Positions 10,386 through 20,508 of a stretch of DNA of 60,000 nt are shown here, in pieces. A model generated the notes under the pieces. That model was not told where the DNA came from. It was given only the letters and a program-made list of their open reading frames with translations, and searched no databases. The stretch's first letter is position 1; every line of letters starts with the position of its first letter. The position numbers were made by a program, and so were the translations under genes. This DNA is from Branchiostoma floridae (Eukaryota; Chordata; Leptocardii; Amphioxiformes; Branchiostomatidae): positions 27,263,737-27,323,736 of the forward strand of contig NC_049982.1 of NCBI RefSeq assembly GCF_000003815.2. Direction: 5' to 3'.

Positions 10386-13300
10386 GGGGATTCACGCACA
10401 GACTGACGGGAAGGTTTCACTTCGACCCCACAAAATGGCGGCGTCTTTGAATTTACATGGGTCCAGCCAGAGGACCGAAAGTGAAATTATAAGGTCATCG
10501 ATGGAAATTTCCGGAACAAGTTTTTGTTGGCAGTTACAACTAAGTTCTCATCACGGTGGTACGGTTGATATGCTTTTGTCCGCGTTGTCAGGGGAATTTG
10601 CCCCGCCCAAGGCATGGCGGGTTGTTCTGAAATGGGTCATGTTTTTCTATGTCCGATTTCTTGCCATATATACCGGCGGCGGCCCTGTATTCATGTTTAC
10701 ACACGGACATTGCTAAATATTTCTCAAAATAACGCATTTATGGTGTTCATGTCAAGAAACAGCAAAAATCACTTACAGAGAGGATACGGTGACTTTTCAC
10801 ATTCATATTCAGTCTAAAAGCGACACTTATACACTGCTCTCAAAATACCCTATTAAATCAGAAGAACGTAAGAAAGGTTACTATCGGGGACCGAACTTTG
10901 AGCTTTGCAAATTTTCCTCATGGAGTATTTTTCTAATTTAGGTATTAAACATTTGTTGAAGTTGTAGTCAATGTTCATAGCGGTAATTTTTTAGTTACAG
11001 TCCTCTTTCGCCGATGTCTGTGAAATTTGAAATTATTCTCCAAATTTTGGGTCACATTTCCTCACATTTTCCTTCCGTATTTCCCGTGAGCCTGATTGGA
11101 GCGAACAGACGACGTCATCAAAATGGCGGCAAAGTTTCGCTCTCCAGGCCCATTTTGTTTTCGTCAAAATATTCCATGAAGATCAAAAGATGTAGGCCAA
11201 AATATGAAGCTTGTGCTCTATTCGGACAATGCACATGGCTGAACGAGTTTGTATCGGACTTATAATGAGTTGTGCTGTCCTCCATTAACCCTATTCAGAC
11301 CGGGGGGGGGGGGCTTTTGAGGCCCGCGCAAACTTCGATGTCCTATAACGCAAGAACGCCTTACGCTAAAGCCACCAAATTTAGTGAGTTTTCCTAAAAT
11401 ATTGTTGGCAACAATTTTGCAAAGTTTGACAAATTTTCCATTTTTTCTTGTTGCCATGGCAACCGTTTGCTGACAGGCAGTTTTGCCAAAAATCACTATT
11501 TTTGGTTCTAGCAATGTATTTTTCACATTTATTTGCTATATTAGTGCTATTTTGTTACATAAATAATATATTATATTATTTAGCATATCTTTCATAATTA
11601 TACATGCATAAATTATGCTAATTTGATGACGTCACCAGCCCCAAATCGAAGATGGCGGACCGTATGGCCAGATCAAGAATAACAAGCTAATTATCCCTTA
11701 AAATTTGTTACTACCTGGTATTTTTTCATCAAAAACCATCTAAATGAATGAATTTAGTCTATTTCCATTGCCCTTTGTGATTATTTGTTGCAAAAAAAGT
11801 AGTTTTAAAAATTCAAGGTAGTGGATATAATATGGCGGAGCCTAACTCGTATCTTAGATGTGCATGACGTCATTTTATGACGTCATTATGACGTCATCGA
11901 TGTTGCTATTGGCAATACAAGTCGTAATAAACATTATTATTCTGTTATCTGCACTTGTTGTTACATTTTTGTAGTATAACTTGAAGTTGTCTGAGAATAC
12001 CCCTTTTTCATGGGTCCGGCCAATATAATCAAATTGATGACGTCATAATTACGTCATATTACGTCAACGTAACGTCAAACGTCAAACACTCTTCAGATAT
12101 TATGTCGATATTATGTCCTGAAAATTTGGTGGCCCTAAGGCACGTCGTTCAAGAGTTAGAGGACTTAGAAGTGGAGGGCCTCAAAAGCCCCCCCCCCCCC
12201 CGGTCCAGGGATGACCAAAAAAGCCCGGTCTGAATAGGGTTAAAGCAGACAAGATAAACAAGGTGCAAATGAGTGTGAAATACTAGTACTTCTATTGTAT
12301 TCGCTGAGCGACCCAAGCCAGATATTATATAAATTGCCCGCGATTTTTGCCTGAAAGAATTCGGCAGTAAATTTCTTATTCAATCCTCGGAAACGAGATT
12401 CAGGAGCTGATGTAGTTTTCAAGTTTCTTGAATATTGGCACCCCCGTCCATCTTGGACAGTCGTAGGGCATTATGTAATCATTATCTTCCGGCTAACCTA
12501 TGATCGTTTCGAGAATCTCAGGAAATTCACGAAAACTTTCTGTCGGCACGAGGAATTGCAACATAATTGATCGCTTTAAGAGCCGGGAAAATTTGTACTG
12601 AAAGATACGTTGCAAAATGTTTAGATAACACACGTCTGGGCCGTACCTCTTGGGATTAGAATTACATGCATGTCGGTAAAATAGGTAACAGGTCAACTCG
12701 CCCCATGCCCAACTCGCCCCAACTATGTAAAATAATCCAAAGGATCCCGGTCTGCTGTCTTACCACAACAACACTCTATTTAACCCCTCCTTCACCAACT
12801 TTGATTTACTTCTGTGTGATTTAGTAAAATTCAAATCTTTTCTGTAATGTACCATTTTCAAGCAAAGGACTCCAGAAGTTTACCACGTAAGCCGTATATG
12901 ATCCCAAGGAGGTGAAAAAATCCTTGATGATACATTGGGCACATTTATGCAAACACTGGCGTCGGTTTGTAAACAAACTGGTGGGCCGACCAGTCTAATC
13001 CAGCGTCCCTGTCAAATGGTTCCCTTTCTTCCCCAGACTTTGATTTACATTGTGTGCTTTATTACACGTTGCATTTTTATTTATAGAGATGTTATTTTTT
13101 TTTCATTTCAATGTTCTTATCAATGACGCCAGAACTGGCAGAAGGTTTCCATGCATGTCGAACGCAAGCCGATATACGCGATACACATCCGGCACATTAA
13201 ACATCGGCTTGTGCTCTGTTACCGCTCGTATTGAATCACACGAACTGTAGTTCATTATAGAAATACATTGGTGTACGGAGTTATTAGAAAGAATGCGTTA

Positions 13301-13823
13301 TTGAATCGGAAAGCGAAGGTAGATATTTCCGAGGCGTTCATACTGATAGAACAAGACAGTGTCAGATCTAGAGTTACGCCGGTAATTCAATCTGTACAGT
13401 TATCAAGGGCACAGATATGTAGCAAGCTAGAGGAGTGTTTCTTCCATAGATGTGTTTTGCAAACAAAATATATTCCAATAGTCGACTTCATCGTCAAACT
13501 ATCCGCACTCCGTCGGTTACTTTTGTGTGTGTATGGTGCGGATATAATGTACGTAGGGAAGAGCGGATTTTGTTTACAAATGGCGACGCGTTCCGCGCGT
13601 CCCCGGCGACCGCGCGGGGAAGGCCCGGAGAATGTCGAAAACAACCGTACCGCCGTGATGAGAACTTAGTTGTAACTGCCAACAAAAACTTCTTCCGGAA
13701 ATTTCCATCGATGACCTTATAATTTCACTTTCGGTCCTCTGGCTGGACCCACGTAAATTCAGGGGCGCCGTCATTTTGTGGGATCGAAGTGAAACCTTCC
13801 CGTCAGTCTGTGCGTGAATCCCC
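10386..13823. mobile_element. Long terminal-inverted-repeat element, 3.4 kb, with TA flanks
   Basis: About 182-base inverted repeats: left 10386-10567, right 13642-13823, each starting GGGGATTCACGCACAGAC and containing a near-identical cccacaaaatggcggcg or cccacaaaatgacggcg block. The ends are flanked by TA on both sides (10384-10385 and 13824-13825), which would fit a TA target duplication. Other units lack it at this place. No transposase frame is recognised, so it is non-autonomous; it carries a nested piggyBac-like MITE (11289-12239). Frames such as 10435-10716 and its mirror at 13574-13774 are only the inverted repeat read through. Confidence 0.7.
11289..12239. mobile_element. piggyBac-like MITE a (nested), with CRE motifs
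   Basis: Ends CCCTATTCAGACCGGG and its complement, flanked by TTAA at 11285-11288 and 12240-12243. TTAA duplications with CCC-starting ends are typical of piggyBac elements. The sequence has long G and C runs near the ends, a block with aagatggcgg near 11649, and five exact TGACGTCA palindromes (11627, 11865, 11878, 11889, 12038). No coding frame. A second full copy is at 22433-23382 in reverse orientation and a truncated one at 47698. Confidence 0.75.
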
Positions 13824-13825
13824 TA

Positions 13826-14644
13826 GTGAAGCACCGATTAGAGCCCAATTTAGATGACTTACGTCTGCATGTTCAAATTTAAGTATATGCTGTTGCCTAA
13901 TGTCGCAAGAATGGAATTTTCGTCATTTCACTATAATAATGATTTCTCATTATTCATGCAATTTAGGTAACATTTTGCATTATTGGTGTCGATATTTCTA
14001 TCTTTTCTAGTTACACATAGCATGTTTAAGTGTCCTAGTAGTAATGAAATACTGTGGCTTAATAAACTGTGCTCATTAATTGTGCAAATTAGCCCCTGGT
14101 TTGCATTAAGAGCCCTTATTCATGGAAGACATTTCCGAAGTTATCACAACCCTTTCCCGAATTATTCCCTTCCAAAGGATGGTGCAATTGCGCACGCGAG
14201 GACGAATTGCTATTGAGTTTCGGGATTTTTTTGCCAATCGGCTTTATACTTAGCAGTAAGCCAAATATTTCTTTTTTGAGTTACATAATTCTGGCACATA
14301 TTTTAGCATTCTAACATAGAATGCAGTGTTTTATAAACTGTCCTAAGTATTACGTAAATTAGCCCTTGATTTTTATGATTAGCGTTCAATTGTGCAAAAC
14401 ATCTCTAAATGTATCTACATTCCAAATATCATGAAGATCCGTCAACTTAATTCCGAGTTATTCCCCTCTAAAGGGATGATGCAAATAAAATACCTGAAAT
14501 GCCTGTGGAAAAATTCCTGGAATTTTGTGAATTCTTGTCAAACCGACACACAATATACTATTAGGCTAGCTCCTGAGTCGTTGCCAAAAATATCATAGTC
14601 TGGGAATGCCTTGTTTTATTCTTGCTTCTTGTGTCTTATAACAG
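13826..14644 (+). other. Upstream flank of B1, conserved with B2; ends in splice acceptor
   Basis: Very similar to 42040-42887 before B2. It contains two diverged versions of one repeat (about 14040-14200 and 14340-14490: attagcccctg, gagttattccc, aaggatggtgcaa). The last 35 bases are a polypyrimidine tract (gttttattcttgcttcttg) ending ataacag, an acceptor that puts the exon start at 14645. No gene seen otherwise. Confidence 0.6.
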
Positions 14645-14650
14645 GGCAAC

Positions 14651-17278
14651 ATGGGAAGAAAGCTACGGCACATGGTGATTTTTCTTCTCATCATCATGAA
14701 AGAACCGAACATGCCAGAAGCTGGCTGCACATGTTTATCATCCCCAGTATGCAAATGCCCAAGTCTGGGCCTCAACAGATTCCCGCAGAACATCTCAACA
14801 TCCACCAACCACCTAGATTTGAACGGTAACAACATAAGTAGTATTCCATCATTCTCAAGTCTGCCCAATCTCAAATATTTGTTCCTTAACGGCAACTTGT
14901 TAAGTCACATAGAGCAAGGCACGTTCACAAATCACCCCCAGCTTGAGAATTTGAACCTTGCATCAAACAAGATAGCCAGTATTAAGAATGGTTCGTTCGA
15001 ACATCTACCCCACCTCCAATGGTTGTACCTACAATGTAACAAGATTATCAGCATTCAGGCTTGCGCTTTTTCAGATCTACCTAAGCTTGAACTCTTGCAC
15101 TTGGACTCCAACCAGCTAACTCATATCCAATCTGGCACATTCGCAAATCTGCCCGAGCTACAAAGGTTGTACCTACACTCTAACAAGATGATTAGTATTC
15201 AGTTTGGCACATTTGCAGATCTACCCAAGCTTAAAGAGTTGGGCCTGAACTTCAACCAGATAACTCACATCCAATCTGGCACATTCGCAAATCTACCTGA
15301 CCTTCAATGGTTGCACCTACATTGTAACAAGATAAGCAGCATTCAGGCAGGTGCTTTCTCAAATCTACCCAAGCTCAAAACTTTGCACCTGAACTTAAAC
15401 AAGCTAACCCACATCCAATCTGCCACATTCGCAAATCTGCCCGAGCTACAATGGTTGTATCTACACTGTAACAACATAAGAAAGCTTCAGTCTGAAGCGT
15501 TCTTAAATCTACCCCAGCTCCACACTTTAAACCTACAATACAACAAAATAAGTATAGTTCAGGCTGCTACATTTTCGGATCTTCCAAAGCTTAAGAATTT
15601 GCGCCTGGACAAGAACCAGATAAGTAACATCCAGTCTGGTACATTTTCAAATCTGCCCAACCTCCAACATTTGCAGCTGCAGTCAAACAAGATATCCTCC
15701 CTTCCTCTATCAGTTTATAATGCTTTTGCATCCATTTCTGAGTTACGTCTTAGCGACAACCCCTGGCTGTGTGACTGTAAGATGATTCCCTTTAAGCAAA
15801 AGCAGATAAACCCATTTATAATATGTGACCAACCTCCCGAACACTCTGGACAATACATTTTACACATAGATCTCAAAGATCTGATTTGTAAAGACCAAAT
15901 AAAATCAACAACAGCTACGTCCCATAGTCACGCCCCATTCAGTTCATCCCCAGTGTCAACGTATTCTCCATATGGCAATATTGTAAGCAATACTGTGAGC
16001 AATACTGACCCAACAGTGCCTAATACTGTAAACTCCAAATTTGCCACCATGTCTGATGATACACAATTGCAAAATGCTACCAATTACACCAGTAGTACCA
16101 ATAACACCCAGAACTATACCTGGCACTTCAAAGGCAGCTCGATATTTGCAACGTTGCCTGCTGACACACAAATAAAAGAGCTGCATATTGTGACAGTTAT
16201 GCCACGACTTATTCAAACTCTGGTTCCTATCACGGGTCCTTCGAGCAACAACCAAGCTGCTATCATTTCAGCTGTTATTGGTTTAATAGTACTTCTCACT
16301 GTCGCCATTGCTATCATAGTCTGGTGCAACTGGAGGGTCAGGAATATTCCTGCAGGAATTAAGAATAACAAATTTGCCTTTAACAACCCCACAGTTACTG
16401 TAATGACCAATGGTCACTATCAGGCAGGGCATGGTCAGTCTCAGGCCATTACTGAGTCCGACACAAACACTACAAGAATGTCAGAGGTCAGTGATCATGA
16501 TCACCAGTATGAAGATGTCGACAACACAAAAACCACACCTAAAATGATTGCCAGTGACCATGATCAGAGAGGGCAATGCCAGTATAGGACTAAACCCAAC
16601 AAAATCACAACGGTTGCTATGGTAACAAGTGGTCATGATCACCAATATGAAAATACGAACAACCAGCATAATCAGAAAGGGCAGGGCCGGTCTGAATTCA
16701 TCACTGAATCAATCACAAACACCACGGCTGCTGAAATAGCTAATGGTATTCGGTATGAAGATATGAACCAGCATAATCAGACAGGGCAGGGTCAGGGTCA
16801 GGTCATCACTGAATCCAACAAAAACACCACGGCTGCTGTAGTAGCTACCTGTCATGGTCACCAGTATGTAAACGTGAAGCAACATAATCTGAAAGGGCAG
16901 GGTCAATGTCAGGTCATCAGTGAATCCACCACAAACACCACAGATGTTGTGGTGACTAATGTAATGACCGGTGACCATGATCAGACAGGCCCACCAGAAC
17001 AGGCTCAGCCTGTCACCGATCACATGGATGCTAGAAATGCATCTTATGGAACAGGTCCGATTTCCTCAAATGTTAATTCAATGTACAAGGCCGTTGGTCA
17101 GTCTCAGGCCACAACAAACACCACAGCTGCTGTAGTGATTAGTGGTCATGATCAGACAGGCCCACCAGAACAGGCTCAGCCTGTCACTGAAGCCTTGGGT
17201 GATAGAAATGCATCTTATGGCACAGGTCCGATTTCCCCAAATGTCAATTCAATGTACAAGGTCGTTGGTCAGCAATAA
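14651..17278 (+). CDS. LRR receptor B1, complete, 875 aa
   Basis: Single uninterrupted coding exon; ATG in strong context (AACATGG) 6 bases after a splice acceptor. Residues 1-25: basic start then hydrophobic core, a signal peptide. Cys-rich LRR N-cap from C26. Thirteen 24-residue LRRs at about 50-369 (pattern LxxLxLxxNxIxxIxxxxFxxLP), LRR C-cap from N370 (NPWLCDC plus two later Cys). Thr/Ser/Asn-rich stalk with several N-x-T sequons, membrane helix about 536-560, tail of about 315 residues. Tail tyrosines: YEDV Y620, YENT Y666, YEDM Y702 (YxxM), YVNV Y739 (Grb2-type YxN), and ITIM-like S-M-Y-K at Y812 and Y869, in tandem repeats. No TIR or kinase domain. Probably a cell-surface recognition receptor signalling through SH2 proteins; ligand unknown. 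LRRs 4-9 alternate two module types. Confidence 0.95.
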   Translation: MGRKLRHMVIFLLIIMKEPNMPEAGCTCLSSPVCKCPSLGLNRFPQNISTSTNHLDLNGNNISSIPSFSSLPNLKYLFLNGNLLSHIEQGTFTNHPQLENLNLASNKIASIKNGSFEHLPHLQWLYLQCNKIISIQACAFSDLPKLELLHLDSNQLTHIQSGTFANLPELQRLYLHSNKMISIQFGTFADLPKLKELGLNFNQITHIQSGTFANLPDLQWLHLHCNKISSIQAGAFSNLPKLKTLHLNLNKLTHIQSATFANLPELQWLYLHCNNIRKLQSEAFLNLPQLHTLNLQYNKISIVQAATFSDLPKLKNLRLDKNQISNIQSGTFSNLPNLQHLQLQSNKISSLPLSVYNAFASISELRLSDNPWLCDCKMIPFKQKQINPFIICDQPPEHSGQYILHIDLKDLICKDQIKSTTATSHSHAPFSSSPVSTYSPYGNIVSNTVSNTDPTVPNTVNSKFATMSDDTQLQNATNYTSSTNNTQNYTWHFKGSSIFATLPADTQIKELHIVTVMPRLIQTLVPITGPSSNNQAAIISAVIGLIVLLTVAIAIIVWCNWRVRNIPAGIKNNKFAFNNPTVTVMTNGHYQAGHGQSQAITESDTNTTRMSEVSDHDHQYEDVDNTKTTPKMIASDHDQRGQCQYRTKPNKITTVAMVTSGHDHQYENTNNQHNQKGQGRSEFITESITNTTAAEIANGIRYEDMNQHNQTGQGQGQVITESNKNTTAAVVATCHGHQYVNVKQHNLKGQGQCQVISESTTNTTDVVVTNVMTGDHDQTGPPEQAQPVTDHMDARNASYGTGPISSNVNSMYKAVGQSQATTNTTAAVVISGHDQTGPPEQAQPVTEALGDRNASYGTGPISPNVNSMYKVVGQQ

Positions 17279-17603
17279 ATCCAACACAAAACACCACAAA
17301 TGATGACCAGTGGTCAAGATTGATGTTTTGTTATTTACTTTATCCCAGTACAGTTGTAGTCATATTGATGTGCAATCTTTTCATTTATCTTACATTATTT
17401 TATGACCTTTGATCCCTCTTCATTATCTTTAGTTCACTTCCTTGATTTGATTCAGATCTCAATTTACTTCTATGTTTTCTTTATTGTATACTTGGTTAAC
17501 AGTTATGTTATATGTTATGTATTTGATTCTTGTAAAGACTCGAAGTAGAGTAGAATTTACATGCAAATCGCACCTGGTGGGTCAGTCTCCGCCCATCACT
17601 GAA
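17279..17603. other. 3' flank of B1
   Basis: No gene. Begins with AATAAA overlapping the stop codon. Nearly the same as 45675-45993 after B2, and shorter in fossil tail repeat than the A1 flank. Confidence 0.5.
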
Positions 17604-17830
17604 TCAGATAACCGTTCTCTTCCTTTAATGACACTGAAGAGATCTTAAAGAGAGAAGGTTTTATATCCTATGATGTAAAATTATGAATTGATATGAAGAA
17701 GAGTTGAAGACAATGTTTTAGTAGTTCAATAGTAAAGGAGGGTTAAGACAAGCTAAGACGAAGTTGATGCAAATTAGATCCTAGATCCTGTTGTTTTAAT
17801 TACATAAAGTAAATCTTTTAAATATCCTGT
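17604..17830 (-). repeat. Penelope-like repeat remnant, shortened (unit 2)
   Basis: Shares gttttatatcctatgat, gaattgatatgaa, gttgaagacaatg and cctgttgttttaattaca with the copies at 2440, 30505 and 59617, but the part with the hammerhead-like core is deleted. Confidence 0.4.
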
Positions 17831-18422
17831 AATAAAGACAAGGATTGTTTGTGTGTAGATCAAATTGGATTGGATCTAAAGATTTACAATACGGTTTGTT
17901 CTGTGACGACTTTGGCTTGCTCTTATTTTGTGTTATGTTGATCTATGAAAATAATGTTCCTACCACTACGTCTATCATTAGTTCCCATAATCATTGTTTC
18001 ATGTCATCATTTGACCTGACATTTTTCTTACTTAGCATGTATTTTTGCACAGAGATTTATTCTATTTGTACTGTAACATTAGCTCGTTGGGTGGCCAAAA
18101 TGTAAGTTTTCAATATTCTGATCCCCTTTTAAAGTTGCGTTATTGCCTACCTAATGTAGTATATATTATAATCATATCTTCTTTCCTTTGTGAAATAATA
18201 CATAGCAATATCAAAATGCTATGATTTTCTTACATGTATCAAAATGTTATGATTTCATTATGTTAGTGTTGAGGTTTTCTTTACCTTGAATCTTTACCTT
18301 GAACCACAGCCAGTCGATACCCTTGCGGGTAATAAGGCTGTCCTAATTGTGGCGGTAGTAACATCAGAACAATCCATCAGACGATGAGTACAGATGAACA
18401 ATGTGCAATCAGGCATACATAC

Positions 18423-19062
18423 TTGACGCGCACTCATCCACGTTATCCTCGGTGCACAGATACTACTACTGAAGCCATCAGGACAGTTGTAGAGGAACCC
18501 GACTACTTGATCAGCCACACATCCTACACCATCGAGGCTGATGAAGGTCTCAGTCGACAATGTTATGTCACAGTTATTCCCCGCGAAGCCATATTGGTAC
18601 TCGCACATGCGATGGACGAGTTTGTTCTAGGGGTGGGTACCGGTACAGAAAATAAAGGTCCAGGTCTGGACCTGAACCTTGACCTAGATGTTTGCGAAAA
18701 TTTGCAAGTGTGTAATGCTCAAGACAATTATCCATTTCGCTACAAATAAATCTGTTTGGTGGCGTTGTAAAACCCTATCTTTATGTAAAGAATGCTAAGT
18801 TTCACTATAGAAACTTGGTAGAAATGGGTAAAAAGTTCTTTGCTCTACTTCACCCTTGTTATTTTCTTTGACCGGCAAGCCTCAAAACGTATGACCACCT
18901 GCCGATATAATCATGTTCATTTTCTAATCGGTCCAAGATCGGGTGCACTGATTTTTTTCAGGTCTATTTCTTTATACCGGTCCAACACTAAAAGCCGGTT
19001 ATATATCGATACCCACCCCAAGTTGTTACAGTCCAAGGCATATAGACACGTGCACGGGTTAA
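18423..19062 (-). pseudogene. EGF-domain exon remnant, unit 2
   Basis: Minus frame retains MCEYQYGFAGNNCDI and then SLDGVGCVADQVVGF, YNCPDGFSSSIC. The donor (CAA before GTATGT) is kept at 18423; the acceptor, CAG in unit 3, reads CCG here. The hAT-like MITE 18628-19021 interrupts it. Just downstream in minus direction (18270-18420) is an extra segment found also in unit 4 (cagccagtcgatacccttgcgg) that is absent from units 1 and 3. Confidence 0.65.
18628..19021. mobile_element. hAT-like MITE inside EGF exon, unit 2
   Basis: Same element and same position as at 31759-32164. TAGGGGTGGGTACC start, TACCCACCCCAA end; right target copy gttgttac intact, left copy mutated to gtttgttc. Confidence 0.7.
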
Positions 19063-19520
19063 CGGAACACTGTTACATCATTAGAACACGTTGGCCCAGT
19101 GTAGCTTTACTTTAACCAATGATGACTTGCAATCAGAACAATGTAACCAACACATTTCCTAATTAAAATCTCACTGACTTTATTTTCTGATTGTCATGTT
19201 ATTTCTGATATCATTGTGTCTTTTCTGATACCATCAGGTTAATTCTGTAAGATATATATAAATACATATATAATGATGATGAAAATATAAGTTGTCTTAA
19301 GGTCACACCAGACCTTTCGTTCTAAGTTTGAAATGTGATAAAAATCAATCGGACTCAATGGCATCGGTAAATAATATGCATACGCGCGGTGACCCTTTAT
19401 GAAGAGAAAGCCATGTACAAAAGGGTAAAAGCAACACAAAATCTCCCATATCAGACAGGACTCGATTACTGCAAACATGGTGAGAACACACAGTTTTGCT
19501 GCAGAAAATACCATACGGTG
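19063..19520. other. Intergenic, no gene seen
   Basis: Conserved between units. It ends with the stretch gagaacacacagttttgctgcag that leads into the inverted-repeat element. Confidence 0.4.
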
Positions 19521-19790
19521 CAATTCAATGCCTACAACTGGATAAAAGCAAAGATTTACTTCAGGACGTTTCAAGTGACATCCATCAATCTTCTTCAGCG
19601 TCACTAGAATGAACTGGCAGGACAATTCGATACAATTACAGGTAACTAGAAAAAATCGTTGAACATGTCAATTCAGTTTTTCTAGTACTTGTTTTGGATA
19701 GTTCTGCCAGTTCATTCTAGCAAGCTGAAGATGTCACTCAAATCGTCCGGAAGTAAATCTCCTTTCTATCTAGTTGTGGAGATTGAATTG
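19521..19790. repeat. Inverted-repeat element with hammerhead-like arm, unit 2
   Basis: Imperfect palindrome as in unit 1. Minus strand 19564-19598 retains CTGAAGA, a mostly paired stem (GATTGA with TCACTT, loop TGGATG) and GAAACGTC in order. The right, plus-strand arm has lost the middle of the stem (ctgaagatgtcactcaaatcg). Confidence 0.55.
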
Positions 19791-20287
19791 TATTTGAATA
19801 TTGTTTACCTGGATGTCTAACCCACATACAGTGCTTTGTGAGCAATTTGAAATAGATTTCCATGTGCACATTTGTGTGCTTATGACTATATATTAACTGG
19901 CCAAAAAATTAATTGAAATCAGGAAAGGATTGCAGAGCCCTCGAGAAATAAAGCTGTAAAATGAGAGTATATTCCCATTTTTTTCTGCCGCGCCTGATTG
20001 AACTGAATTAAAAACATCAGTAAGAAACAACAAAGAGGAGTAAGCAACAAGGGAATTGTTAATATCAAACAGCCATATTCTGCAATATCAGTAAAACCCC
20101 AAGGATTAACGAGATACACACATCACAGGACTTAATGTTATGCCTCGCAATTAACTACTTCTTTATTTGCATTTCTTTAATCCCGACTTTACTGCGCAGA
20201 TTTTAGGACACGTAGACGCTTCTTGATTTCTAAACGAAATGTTGTCGGTAAAGGCAAAGAAATTTCTGGGCCCACCAGTTTGACAAA

Positions 20288-20508
20288 TAAGTAGAAATGA
20301 TCCCTACAATCATCATCAATGCAAATATTCATGAAGCTCAGCTCAGACAATCAACACCACCCTAAAATCTTTATGTAAGTTGTTTGTCACATTGGTACGA
20401 AAAAACTACCCAAGGTTCGTATTTTGCAGGCACAATAGCAACGAGAGGGCCGAAGAAGCTCCTTAATAACGCGCTTCCCCAGAAAAAACACTCTGTCAAG
20501 CTTGAAAG
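20288..20508 (+). promoter_or_regulatory. Putative 5' UTR exon and promoter 1 for A2
   Basis: Almost identical to 5036-5256, including the ATGCAAAT octamer and the CTTGAAAG/GTAAGT donor (exon end 20508). The partner acceptor would be the one before the A2 start codon (exon start 27398). Confidence 0.45.

Noticed and set aside
10435-10716. Frame starting atggcggcg with a mirror frame at 13574-13774
   Set aside because: Both are the terminal inverted repeat read in the same sense; the protein similarity is due to the palindromic element.
14611-14829. Alternative-frame ORF overlapping the receptor start (also at 27364 and 42635)
   Set aside because: It covers the splice acceptor and the signal peptide in another frame; no signal of its own.
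16213-17023. Minus-strand frames opposite the receptor tails and stalks, repeated in every copy
   Set aside because: Shadows of the receptor coding strand, produced by its repetitive codons.
16500-17278. Tail repeats considered as an ITAM
   Set aside because: ITAM needs two YxxI/L motifs 6-8 residues apart; the tyrosines here are 36-57 residues apart and end in V, M or T.
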